NCBI RefSeq assembly: GCF_958450345.1
Contig: NC_088781.1
Span: 23,651,857 to 23,715,856 of the forward strand
Direction of reading: 5' to 3'
DNA length: 64,000 nt
Source: Calliphora vicina
Lineage: Eukaryota > Arthropoda > Insecta > Diptera > Calliphoridae
Both the position numbers and the translations under genes were made by a program. Positions within the stretch are counted from its first letter, which is position 1, and each line of letters begins with the position of its first letter. Under the pieces are notes generated by a model. It did no database searches and was not told where the DNA came from. It saw only the letters and a list, made by a program, of their open reading frames with translations. Below are positions 44,600 to 54,890 of this stretch, piece after piece.

Positions 44600-45420
44600 T
44601 TTAAACATTTGTACAATATAAATTTGTAGAAAGTATTGGCCATTGTTAGCTATGACCTTTTTCCATCATTCTGGCAAACATATGGATTCCGAGCCAAGAT
44701 CACAGCTCATCTTTTGAGGCCAAGAAAAAATCGGGCCAATATCGGATACTCTGTTCCAAAGTGAAGTGAAACAAATAATAGTCGGACGGGGCATGGTCTC
44801 AACTATAACGCGGGTGAGGCAAAACTTCCCAAACACTTTTTAACAGTTATTGCAACATGTACCCGAAACTTGTCATATCTGGCCGCATATTCTGGTCGGT
44901 TTTCGGCCAATGCTCGCTTCAATCGAATCAGTTGCGTTCGGTACAGGTTCCCTGTGGAGGTCTGGCCAGATTTCAGCAGCTCATAATAGATAGGACCCTT
45001 TTGCTACCACCAAATACAGAGCATTACCTTAGCGCCATTCGTCTGGTTGGCTGGGCTTCACGTACGATCTCTAGCGCTTCGGGTTATCATAATGGATCCA
45101 TTTTTCATCGCAATTAACGATTCGGTGCAGAAATTTTTGTCTTTTATAGCGTTCAAACATCATTTCGGACATGAAAAATCGTATTTCAAGATCTCTCGAC
45201 TTCAATTCGTATGGTACCCAATTTCCCTTCTTTTAGATTAATCCTACTATTCCAAACATTTTGAGTAGCTCCCAATTATTTTGCAGCTCTTGTTGAGTTT
45301 ATCAACAATCTTTATGGTGTAATGGCTCCTTTTTTCAAATTAAAGAAGTAAAGTAAAACTTCTCGCATATGACGCTATGTTGGCACAAAATTCGACATTT
45401 TCGAAGCAAAAAAAACTTTG
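44600..45420 (-). mobile_element. mariner element remnant with N- and C-termini
   Basis: On the minus strand the start region (ATG at 45,398) reads MSNFVPT then, after a stop, RHMREVLLYFFNLKK, a mariner N-terminus (irritans/mellifera-like). GNWVPYEL lies near 45,215 and the D1 block and SIWW-like region follow. The end reads LPE-stop-WKKVIANNGQY near 44,640-44,690. About 750 nt remain of a usual ~1,040-nt gene, so part of the N-terminal DNA-binding half and core is deleted. It sits within the ~180-bp satellite. Confidence 0.82.
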
Positions 45421-45514
45421 GTGTTTAAGTGAGAATTAATGACAGATATATGCCCTTCAAAATGACATATAAGTTATTAAAAACAAAAAACGGCGTTCAA
45501 AAGATTCAGTCATA

Positions 45515-47345
45515 CTCCCAAGCTATATTAAGGAAATCATTTATAGTTTCTATATTTTAGTACATCATAAATTTAACTATCAGATAATGCAGTAATAATT
45601 TTAAATTTTCAAATAAAATTATTTTTTAAATTTTTTTAAAAATTCCCCGAAAATTTGTTTAGACTTATACAAATTTTTCAAGTTTGAATAAATATTTAAA
45701 TAATATGAATTAAGGAAATGATTCAGGTTTTATATATTTTATTACATTATTTTGTTATCTATCAGATAATGTACTAATATTTAAAAGTTTTCAAATGTAA
45801 TTATTTTTAAAATTTATTTAAAAATTTCAATAGACTTAGAAAAATGTTGCAACTTTGATGAAATATTAAAAAAAATATTTACTAAAGAAGGGCTTTATGT
45901 TTTCTATACTTTAGTACATCATATATTTAACTATCAGATATTGCAAAAATAATTTGAAATTTTCAAATAAAACTATTTTTTAAATATTTTTAAAAATTTG
46001 CAGAAAATTTTGTTAGATTTACACAAATATTTCAAGTTTGAATAACTATTTCAAATATTAGTATTAATGGATTGATATAGTTTTTTATATATATTATTAC
46101 ATTATTTTGTTATCTATCAGATAATGTAAAAATATTTCAAAATTTTCAAATATAATTATTTTTTTTAAAATTTTTTAAAAATTTTGAAAAATTTAAATAA
46201 CTTTGAAAAATATATCAAGTTTGATAAAATATTTAAAGAAATATATATTAAAGGAATGTTTAAGTTTTTATATATTTTAGTACATCATATATTTAACTAT
46301 CAGATAATGTAGAAATAATTTGAAATTTTCGAATAAAACTATTTTTTAAATATTTTTAAAAATTTGCAGAAAATTTGTTTAGACTTACACAAATTTTTCA
46401 AGTTTGAACAAATATTTAAATAATATAAATTCAGGGAATGATTCGGTTTTTATATATGTTATTAACATCATTGTGTTATCTATCAGATAATGTAAAAATA
46501 TTTCAAAATTTTCAAATATAATTATTTTTTTACAATTTTTTAAAAATTTTGAAAAATTTAAATGACTTTTTGAAAAATATATCAAGTTTGGTGAAATATT
46601 TAAAGAAATATATATTAAAGGAATGTTTAAGTTTTTATATATTTTAGTACATCATATATTTAACTATCAGATAATGTAGAAATAATTTGAAATTTTCGAA
46701 TAAAACTATTTTTTAAATATTTTTAAAAATTTGGTTAGACATATAAAAATATTTCAAGTTTGAATAAGTATTTCAAATATTAGTATTAATGGCATGATAT
46801 AGTTTTTTATATATTTTATTACATAATTTTGTTATCTATTAGATAATGTAGAAATTTTTAAAAATTTTCAAATATTATTATTTTTTTTTAAATTTTTTGA
46901 AAAATTTAAATACAAATTTTGCAAGTTTGATGAATTATTTAAAAAAATATATATTAAAGGAATGTATAAGTTTTTTTATATTTTAGTACATCATACTGTT
47001 ATCTATCAGATAAAGCAGAAATAATTTGAAATTTTCAAATACAATAATTTTTAAATATTATCGAAAGATTTTGTTAGTTTTACAAACATTTTTCTAGTTT
47101 GATGAATTTTTAATGAAATATATATTAAGGAAATCTTTAGGTTTTTTTTATATTTTGGTACACCATACTGTTATCTATTAGATAATTTAAAAATAATTTG
47201 AAATTTTTAAATATTTTTGGAAAATTTGTTTAGACTTACACAATATGTTGCAAGTTTGATGAAGTATTCAAAAAATATATATTAAAGAAATCATTTAAAT
47301 GTTCTATAGTTAAGTACATTTATCTGTTATCTATCTGATAATAAA
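45515..47345. repeat. ~180-bp satellite (dimeric A/B units)
   Basis: About ten monomers, each marked by 'ctatcagataatg(c/t)a' at ~165-185-bp spacing, preceded by 'tatattttagtacatcat' and followed by a T/A block. Two monomer types alternate ('agtacatcatatatttaact' vs 'attacattattttgttatct'), giving a ~355-bp higher-order unit. It lies in the intron immediately upstream of the coding exon. A solitary copy reappears at 49,285-49,345 beyond the exon. Confidence 0.9.
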
Positions 47346-47401
47346 ATAAAATTTTAATTTTGTTAATATTTTTCCAATTTTTTTCTAATTGCTGTATTTA
47401 T

Positions 47402-47417
47402 CTTTTTCCCTTTACAG
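47402..47417 (+). promoter_or_regulatory. splice acceptor of the coding exon
   Basis: CTTTTTCCCTTTACAG with an uninterrupted pyrimidine tract, directly before a compositional shift from A/T satellite to CA-rich UTR-like sequence. Confidence 0.7.
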
Positions 47418-47714
47418 AATTCAAAAACAACGTACTTAATTTACATACCAACTACAACTACAAACTCAAACTAAAATAAACTTAGTTTAGAAAAACAAAC
47501 AAAAAAATTAAAAATTTAAAAAAGAAAATCTTAGAAAAATTAATGTAGAGCAAAAAAAAGAAAAGAAATCCAAAAACAAACAAACAAAAAAACATTACAA
47601 ATGTTTGCGTGATAACACATTCTAAAACTTAAGGAAACCTAAACAAACTCCCTACAAACACGCCAGTTGAAGTAAAACCCATTTAACAAACAAAATCTTT
47701 TAGCAACAGAGAAA
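47418..47714 (+). other. 5' UTR portion of the coding exon
   Basis: About 297 nt, rich in A and C (aacaaac repeats), as typical of fly leaders. The last in-frame stop (TAA) is at 47,673-47,675, and no ATG in that frame lies between it and 47,715, which fixes the start. Confidence 0.6.
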
Positions 47715-48956
47715 ATGTTTTACGACCTACTGACCAGAAATTCTAATGAATATTTTCATCAAGGTCCGGCAGGTCGAAAAAAAGGTGAACGAGCTAAACA
47801 CGAACAAGAAGAAAAAGAATTTCTAAATTTCTTTGCCAGCAAAAACACCTTTGGGCCGCAAGAAACAACTGCGACAACAACAACAACAACAGAAAATCAA
47901 AGGCAGAAATTAGAAAGAGCTGCCAACAAAATGGCTGTTAATAAGAAACAACAAACAATGATGATGGCAGCCCAGGATGAGCGCGAAGAGTCAAAGGACA
48001 AGAAGACGCCATCGCTAGAGCAAGAAATGAATTTGGCTCGAAGGGCATGTTGGTGCAATAACAAATTGGATGACTTAAAGAGTCAACAACAACAATTAAA
48101 ACAAAAATGCTGTGAGAATTGCTTTAAACGTCTAAATGAGGACAACAAACAAGAAAATAATGAAGAGAATGATGGCGTAGATGATGATAATGAAACAACG
48201 GTTTTGAATGGTGCTAAAAACTTTAGTAAAAATATTAATAAACTTAATGAAACTACTAATAATGTTAATGATAATAATAAAACAACTACAAAAACTATAA
48301 ATAGTAATAGTAAAATGTTTAGTAATACAACTACAACCACTACAAATAGTTTAAGTAAAAGAAAAAATCTTATAAATAAGCACAAACAACAACTGGAGCA
48401 GGAAAATTCCTCCTCTGACTCCTTACTATCCAAAGATGCTGCTAATAATTCCTCTAATTCCTGCTCCCCTGTAAATAATAATCCTACAAATAATAGTAAT
48501 AATAATAGTAGTCCTGGCAACAACTTAATAATGGCCTATTTGCGTGTTCTACTGCTACAAATGTGGTTGTCATTTGTGGAGTTTTGTGATAAAAACACTA
48601 TTAAACCCAATGATCCACGTTTTGCCGCCTATCGCCAAGATAAACCAACAAAAGATCAGCCCAAATCACAGACACAAACACCACCAAACGCCTCTACAAA
48701 TACGGATTCCACCTCTTCGTCATCCTCAACGAAACCTAAAAAAGCTTTTCAATTCAAATTGCTAACGAATAAGAAAGTGATTTTCCTGTTTGTGGTCTGT
48801 GTTTTCTTTTCGTGTGTCAATCGCATTGAAGCCCGTCCAAATTTGGAAAGTTCCAATAATGCCATTGTGGGCGAAACCCTACCACCAGCAGTGGCAGCCA
48901 GTGATGGCGCAGCGGCGGTGAAGCCTTTGGATAACAGTGTTTCCGGTAAAAGTAAT
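47715..48956 (+). CDS. first coding exon of a membrane or secreted protein (partial)
   Basis: The exon encodes 414 residues ending in phase 0 at the donor AAT|GTAAGT (GT at 48,957). Reading on into the intron would stop at 49,007. The start at 47,715 has A at -3 and follows an in-frame stop. Layout: basic/acidic N-terminus (1-50); a poly-Thr run (about 53-60); a Cys cluster C112, C114, C132, C133, C136; an acidic Asn-rich stretch (about 142-162); Asn/Thr/Ser low complexity (160-270); a hydrophobic segment at 271-291 (LIMAYLRVLLLQMWLSFVEF); a Pro/Ser/Thr linker; then VIFLFVVCVFFSCVNRIEA at 355-373, a signal-peptide-like segment with likely cleavage before RPN. Long leaders ahead of an internal signal sequence are known in fly proteins such as the insulin-like receptor InR and Furin 1. 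The InR-like layout (Cys cluster, two hydrophobic stretches, LD..SVSG after the signal) is suggestive, but I cannot confirm identity. Later exons are not seen. Confidence 0.72.
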
Positions 48957-49007
48957 GTAAGTCCAGAATATTTTTTTTTATTGATTTTAATTATTTTTTT
49001 TAATTGA

Positions 49008-49022
49008 AGGGAATTTGGTTTA
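49008..49022. other. intron start
   Basis: Short A/T stretch after the donor and before the MITE. Confidence 0.3.
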
Positions 49023-49252
49023 CAGTGAGCCTCAAAAGTGAGTAAACACCAAAAATTATTTGATTTTTTTTTAAGATAATGAAAATTATAAAATCTATCC
49101 ATGGATTCAAATTTAAAAGTTTCGGTTTGTTGGAGATTGTGTTGAATAATAGATTCGGTTCGGAAAAAAAAGATTTAAGTCGGAATATAATGAATTTCAC
49201 GATCTTAAAAAAAATCAAAAAATTCGCTGGTGTTTACTCACTTTTGACGCTG
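49023..49252. mobile_element. Tc1-type MITE in the intron
   Basis: The left end CAGTGAGCCTCAAAAGTGAG continues 'taaacacc'. The right end is its inverted counterpart (reverse complement CAGCGTCAAAAGTGAGTAAA), and the pairing extends about 45 bp through 'gattttttttaagat'. 230 bp, inserted 66 bp downstream of the splice donor. TA precedes the left end; the right flank (TGTGTA) does not give a clean TA duplication. No transposase frame. Confidence 0.75.
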
Positions 49253-49284
49253 TGTGTAGATCCTAAACTTAAGAGTTTCTATTA

Positions 49285-49345
49285 TATAAAGAAAACTATC
49301 AGATAATAATTTGAAATCTTCAAGAAAAATTATTTTTAAATATTT
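49285..49345. repeat. solitary ~180-bp satellite unit
   Basis: 'aactatcagataataatttgaaatc' and 'aaaattatttttaaatattt' match the monomer of 45,515-47,345 in the same orientation. Confidence 0.65.
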
Positions 49346-49490
49346 GTATTCGTTCCACCAAGGGCAGGCGCGGATCCAAGTCAACCATTTGGGGGTGATA
49401 AAATAAAAAATATTTTTTTTTTAATTTTTTCTTTTTTCCTTTTTCATATAAAAAATTTTTGGTTTCGGGGTTGGATGATTGCTGAATTTC
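49346..49490. other. spacer with an isolated GC-rich patch
   Basis: 'ggcaggcgcggatccaagtc' near 49,362-49,381 contrasts with its surroundings and looks like the end of some repeat, but no partner was found in the window. Confidence 0.3.
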
Positions 49491-49491
49491 A

Positions 49492-49955
49492 TTTTGTCAT
49501 TCCGTTTAGAATTTCTACATTTTTCATTTGCGAACTCCTAAACGGAGTTGATATAGCCCTTTCCGTCTGTTTGTCTGTGTGTTGAAATCAACTTTCCGAA
49601 GCCCTTAAATAACTTACAAACATGATTGATACTTCAATAAATCTGGTATTGTCCTGGTTCAGTTGCTATTTAAATTCGGAAAAGTCGAACCACAAATGGA
49701 TGAGATATAAGCTCGATTTTTTACCTATTTTTTTTAGCTATATGTATCTGTATTACTAAGTCTATCTATATATCTAATAGACATTTTATAGACCTTTCCA
49801 ACGACGTATATAACGCCATAGAAATTCTCATTGACAATGATTCAAAATCGGGAAAAATATTTTTTTTAAACAAAATTTTTTCTTCATCATAAAAATTTCA
49901 TGTTCTTTAAATATTTTTTTAAACAAAAAAGTTTTAAATATTTTCCATAATTTGT
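49492..49955 (+). repeat. mini-me-like element, family B
   Basis: 'tttgtcattccgtttagaat', core 'gagttgatatagccctttcc', (GTCT)n, 'ccaacgacgtatataacgcc' and the A/T interior. Truncated on the right. Confidence 0.8.
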
Positions 49956-50294
49956 ATAGTCTCCAGTGCAACAATCGCAAAGAATTAGAGTTGTATAATT
50001 CAAACTTTATATAGTTTTTCTCAAATTGAAGGTCTATTTTGCTATTTCCGCTTATATGTTTGTGTAAATCACTGTTACGTTTAAAATAAAATTCAGAAAT
50101 TACTGAGATTCACTGGGAATCTTTGTTATTGTCCTAAGCCGTTCAGTATTGAAAATCAGTAAAATCGCTGCACTAGGAAAAATGTTTTGCATCAGTAGGT
50201 AGGACAATCTCGAATAAAATTTGATGTGTTTTAACAATTTTGAACATTGTTACTTTTGTGTGAGTTTTATGTCAATTAGGGTCATCACTAATTA
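49956..50294. other. AT-rich spacer
   Basis: No gene or repeat recognised. Confidence 0.45.
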
Positions 50295-50435
50295 CTAGGG
50301 TATTCAATCGATTAACCGTTAATCGGTTAACCGATTAATTTTGGTCGGTTAACTGTTCGAATAATACAAAATTGGCAATTTTCAAATAACAAATAAACCG
50401 ATTAATTTGTGTCGATTAACCGATTAAACGGAAAT
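50295..50435. repeat. palindromic GATTAACCG cluster
   Basis: Repeated motifs CGATTAACCG / CGGTTAATCG in both orientations (50,308-50,355 and 50,395-50,430), leading into 'taatttgtgtcgattaacc'. Resembles subterminal repeats of hAT-type MITEs ('agggtattcaatcgatt' start), but paired termini and a target duplication could not be shown. Confidence 0.5.
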
Positions 50436-50874
50436 AGGAATTCACATTATTATAATGTACTTGTCCTAAGTTAATTGGCCTTTAATAGCCAGCCTAAAGC
50501 TCAGCTTACAATAATCAAGCCAATAAGATACCAGCTATACAGAGTCAGTCTAAAAGTATATTGACTCATTTTAAGTTAATACCTTGTTTCTTGTATACAA
50601 CCCTTCCTCCCACTAATAAATGCTAAAATATTATTAGAAGTTTGTCTTGAAAATCATATATATTATTAATAAACCATTAATAGACAGTAAAGTTTGTTCA
50701 TTTGACAATTTACGTCATTAATTGATAAAATAACAAGCCCCCAAATATATTATATTACATTATATATCGAATTTAATTTTATTTACTACTACTTAATCAA
50801 CCGATTTGCTTGGCATAAGTCAGAATACTAGACTCTATAATATAAAATTATATTAAAAATATTTAAAGTTTAAA
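50436..50874. other. AT-rich DNA
   Basis: Nothing recognised. Confidence 0.45.
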
Positions 50875-51240
50875 GTTAGTTTACTTAGAGACACTAAAGT
50901 GACAATTGACTTCACGCTAGATTACCTGGGATGTATAAAATAATCAATTGACTTTGCTTTGCATTAAAAAGAGCACATACGTACTTGTCAAATTAACCAA
51001 AATATAGCATCTCAAGACAAGTAATTAGACATTCGTGAAAATTACTGTCTTAAAGGGAATTATTATGCCTACACTCTAGATTACTTAGAGACACTAAAGT
51101 GGCAATTGACTCCATTTTGTATTACTTGGGATATATGCAGTAACCAATTGACTTATCTTTGCATTACAAAGAGCACATACGTGTCAAATGACACAAAAAA
51201 GACATTACAGAAAATTACTGTCTAAAATGGATAGGAAATT
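50875..51240 (+). repeat. family C repeat, two tandem units
   Basis: Two ~185-bp units sharing 'tagattacttagagacact', 'gattacctgggatgtataaa', 'aaagagcacatacgt' and 'gaaaattactgtct'. Three more units are at 55,632-56,140, with reverse copies at 58,680-58,825, 35,555-35,690 and 10,640-10,720. Confidence 0.75.
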
Positions 51241-51379
51241 GAGCAACATTGGGAAAAGTTTGCTCTCAAATTGAGAATGATTTGAAATCAAATCTTTTAT
51301 CAAATGTAAATGATTGAGAATGTTGTAAAAGTAATAAAAAAATAAAGGTTTTCACAACATTTTTTTTTCAAAATTTCTT

Positions 51380-51720
51380 AAATACACAGAAAAAATTATA
51401 TTTCAATTCAAACATTTATCACATATTGAACTGGTTTCAATTATTTTATAATTGAATCATGTATTCATGTGCTCAAAAACAAAATTTTCTGATATTTTCT
51501 ATTGAATTTTTAGTTTTGAATTTGATAATTTTGACAATTGAATATACAATTTTCTTTATTGGTTGAATTTCAAATACAAAAATTATTGAATAGATAATTT
51601 TCGTAATTGAAACACAAAAAATAACAAAAATGTGTTTTCAATTACGAAAATTATCTATTCAATAATTTTTGAAATTGAATTTGAAATCAAAACTTTAATA
51701 TTGTGTTGGTCTACAGCATA
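51380..51720. repeat. AT-rich inverted repeat with a 40-bp hairpin
   Basis: Arms at about 51,576-51,615 and 51,630-51,671 are near-perfect reverse complements (e.g. AATTATTGAATAGATAATTT against its complement) with a ~14-bp loop. Surrounding sequence repeats caattga/tcaattg motifs. Likely a palindromic MITE core, although outer ends were not resolved. Confidence 0.6.
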
Positions 51721-51813
51721 GCCTGTTATTACATTCATAATGCAGTGCATAAAATCTAAGTCTAATTTAAAAATTTAGTTATTATATTTAATACAGTATT
51801 TCTAATAACATCA

Positions 51814-52002
51814 ATGTCTAAGGCAGCTTCTCAACTATTTCTATTATTGCAGTCTTGTGCATCTCTGGCATCGTCTACATCTCTTAATATACCCAATGAG
51901 GCTTCTAAAAAATTTCGATATCTTCCCGAACAACTGAATTATGACAAAGATTTCAATGAAATACATGACTTGTGGTGGCATAATCTACTTGCAATTCTAT
52001 AG
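51814..52002 (+). CDS. possible small secreted peptide or alternative last exon
   Basis: A 62-codon frame (MSKAASQLFLLLQSCASLAS... ending HDLWWHNLLAIL) with protein-like composition, unlike the surrounding A/T DNA. The first ~20 residues look like a signal peptide. AATAAA lies at 52,063-52,068, about 60 bp after the stop. Alternatively, an acceptor-like TTTCTATTATTGCAG ends at 51,852. From there the same frame is open in phase 0, matching the phase-0 donor at 48,956, so it could serve as an alternative terminal exon of that gene. I recognise no homologue, and chance or a transposon relic remains possible. Confidence 0.33.
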   Translation: MSKAASQLFLLLQSCASLASSTSLNIPNEASKKFRYLPEQLNYDKDFNEIHDLWWHNLLAIL

Positions 52003-52696
52003 AAAACTAAGAAAGTACTACAGTAAAACATTTTCATAAGAAGTAATTAGTTTTTTTTATCAAATAAAGTTTGTAATTATAGGATTAAAGCTAAAATTCA
52101 AATAAAAACAAATTAAAATTTTGTGTAATTTTTATAGAAATTTTGTATAATATTTTCTAAAACCTGAAATGGATATGATGCAATTTCGTTTACCCCCCTA
52201 AGGGCTAATAAATAATTAATTTATATTCTGAAAATAGACGTGACTTATTAATTTTTTTTTGTCACTACGAAAAGCAATAAATTAAAAAGTAAATAACTCA
52301 AAAAAAAAACACTTTGGTGTTTAGAAAGTCCCCTAAATATTATAGATTTGCTACAATGAAACAAAATTTAAAACAACATTTAATACAGCTATAATCAGGT
52401 TTCTAAAATAATTTGAATATATTTTCATAAAAAGTATTTATGCCATTACTTGGTTGGATGTTTGAAAAAAACAAATTGCTGCAAGTATTAAAATGTTACT
52501 AATTTGAATTACAAATTTTGTTTTTATAGTTGCAATTTAGAGGGAGATTTATGCATTTCCGACGAAATAGTCTAAATATTGTTGGAAGAGAATTAAGTTT
52601 TAAATGTTTTTTTTTTTATAGTTTCCAGTCCAACACTCGTAATGATGCTTGAGAAATTCCAAGTTGATTTAGTTTTTTATTCCATTTGATTGTCTG
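52003..52696. other. AT-rich DNA
   Basis: Contains the candidate poly(A) signal at 52,063. Nothing else recognised. Confidence 0.45.
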
Positions 52697-53653
52697 TTTA
52701 AAACCAGTGTTTAAAAAGCTACGATAACTAACAAATTTTTAACTGTTGCTACAACTACTGCTTCAAAAAGGTGTATGTAGCGGTAGCAGTAGCATTTGTC
52801 TTTTTTCGTTTTCTTGTTTTTTTAAAACTACTGCTACCTTCAAAATATAAAACTCTTAACAGAGCAGTAGTAATAAAACATGAATTGTAAATGGAGTAGT
52901 AGCATACTGCTCTATATCGAGTTTTAATTTTTAAGGTAGCAGTAAAGTAGCAGTTGATGCTGCAGTTACGGTAGCAATAAAAGTAGTCAAAAAAGAAAAT
53001 CTTCAGTCATAACACCAAAATTGACAGAATTAAACACTGTGTGTTGTTTTTGTTTTGAGAGAGTTTGAAAGAATTAGTCGTTTTTATTCGTCTCAGATGT
53101 TCGTGTTGCTAACAGAAGGATCGTGTTTTCTGTGTGTATAACAAAAAAGCCGAACTTTTGTTTACAACACGATCAACTTACACAAATATACATTAACAAC
53201 AACAACACATAATATACTTTTTTGGCTGAAGATTTTTATTTTTGACTTATTTTATTGCTACCTCAACTGCTACTTAGCTGCTACTTCAACTGCTACTTCT
53301 TCTACTACCTCAACTGCTACTTCTATTACTACTAAATTTTAAAAGTAGCAGAATTAATTAAAAAATAATGACTGCTACATCAAAAGATTTTCTTTTTTAA
53401 GGTAGCAATAGAAATTATTTTCTATTGCTACCTTAAACACCAAAGTGTTTTTTTTTTGAGTTACTGATTACTCTGCTACTTTTAAATTTTTCTTTTATTA
53501 GTACTACTACAACTACTGCTACCAAAATGTGAAGGTAGCAGTAGTAGTAGTAATTATTGACTCCGAGTTTTTATTAATTTTTTAACTAGACTACTTGTGT
53601 TTTTTCGTTGCTACTGCTACTTGTAGTCTAGTTTTTTAAACACTGTTTAAAAC
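52697..53653. mobile_element. hAT-type element, 941 bp, with 8-bp target duplication
   Basis: The element 52,705-53,645 starts CAGTGTTTAAAAAGCTA and ends TAGTTTTTTAAACACTG (inverted). It is flanked by TTTAAAAC at 52,697-52,704 and 53,646-53,653. Both sides carry many copies of the subterminal motif GCTACTGCTAC/GTAGCAGTAG in mixed orientation, as expected for transposase-binding repeats. The GC-richer centre (about 53,045-53,175) has no intact frame. Non-autonomous. Confidence 0.88.
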
Positions 53654-53689
53654 ACTCTTACTAAATTAGTGAGATTCACTTGTAATATT

Positions 53690-53884
53690 TTTTTTTGCAG
53701 AGAAAAAACATGGTTGTGTTAAACATAATCTAAGAGCAACATATTATGATCAAATATAGACGTTATATAATTGTCATGTTTGACATATATTCACAATATA
53801 TTATGATCATGTTTGATCATAATATGTTCTGAAGTGATCATATTATGTTCCAAAATAATCATAATATGACCTATAGTAACAATA
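53690..53884. repeat. palindromic TGATCA/ATAATATG cluster
   Basis: A 12-bp stem ATATTATGATCA/TGATCATAATAT with a 4-nt loop at 53,798-53,825, flanked by further 'atcataatatg' and 'tgatcatattatg' copies. Family unknown. Confidence 0.55.
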
Positions 53885-53985
53885 AATGAAATCACGCGAT
53901 CTAATTTCATTTCGATCATTCCCTAATTGATCATAACTTCCATATAAAGCATAAATGACTCAGGAAAAAAATTATTGAAATTATT
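53885..53985 (-). repeat. mini-me A remnant
   Basis: 'aaatcacgcgatctaatttcat' and 'attgatcataacttccatat' match part of family A (compare about 5,690-5,745). Short and degenerate. The strand assignment is tentative. Confidence 0.5.
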
Positions 53986-54319
53986 AATTGTTTTTAATTA
54001 AAATTGCTTTTAATTACAATTGCTACAAGTATGTAACAATTAATCTAATTGGCCCTGCTGAGTACCAAGACGGGCTGCTCACTCTCATCTAAAGAAATGC
54101 ATTTGTCAAGAGTTTCTAGGAATTTGAAACAAATATCAACAGCTAAATAAATACAAAAATAAATTTAAATTTAATTGATTGATACTAGAATATAAGAAGG
54201 CGCTAAAATTTTATTATTTTTAACTTAAGAGTCATATTTTTTTCTAATAAAACGACTTCAACAAATATAATTTTTAATTATTTCATAGATTAAATGCAAA
54301 TAAATGCTATCTCTTATTC
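53986..54319. other. AT-rich spacer
   Basis: No gene or repeat recognised. Confidence 0.4.
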
Positions 54320-54725
54320 CGTCGAGTCATTTCTTCAGATTTGGAAACAAGAAATAGCCACTCGGAGCAATTCGTAGCCTAATTCATGGATTTTTGCCAT
54401 GGAAGGACATGCGTGCACGATTACATTTGTGATCGATTGTGAGCAAACGCTCATTCAAAATTGAAACCACTGAGATGCCTATGGCCTGCACAATCTCTCG
54501 AACTTTCAATCTCCGATTGGCCAACAAATTGTTTCGGGCGTCCAGAATGTTCGGAATCTTCTATGCATATAGGGCCACAATGAAATTCATTAAAATACTT
54601 TTTTACCATTGAAATTGATGGTGCAGAGTTCCCATAGTATTTATCAAGATTAGTCTTTATTTGAGTGTTTTTCTTTTCGTAAAAAATAATGCTTAATAAG
54701 CAGACGAAATTTTCCAATTTCTCCT
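54320..54725 (-). mobile_element. mariner-type transposase remnant, N-terminal half
   Basis: Minus-strand 88-codon frame (54,717-54,451) includes YYGNSAPSISMVKKYFNEFHCG and IEDSEHSGRPKQFV, matching the helix-turn-helix GxSAPSxxTVxxWFxEFxxG...EDxxRSGRP block of mariner transposases. AGHRHLSGF then corresponds to ADRRV(K)VREIA. It is a different subfamily from the copies at 1,090, 4,766, 39,250 and 44,600. The catalytic domain is missing. Confidence 0.75.
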
Positions 54726-54890
54726 CAACTCACGAGGTAGTCTGCTATAAATGGCTGTCAGACACAAACTGAATGAATCAGCTTGCTAAAATTTAGACAG
54801 GAGTCAACTGACAGATGCCTATTGTTAGCAGCAGTGTTTCCCTTTCAGTTAAGAGGCGGGAAATTCAAAAAGTCATGGACTTATTAGAAA

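Noticed and set aside
48083..48523. 146-codon minus-strand frame rich in Leu/Val/Ser
   Set aside because: Anti-sense shadow of the Asn/Thr/Gln codon runs of the coding exon.
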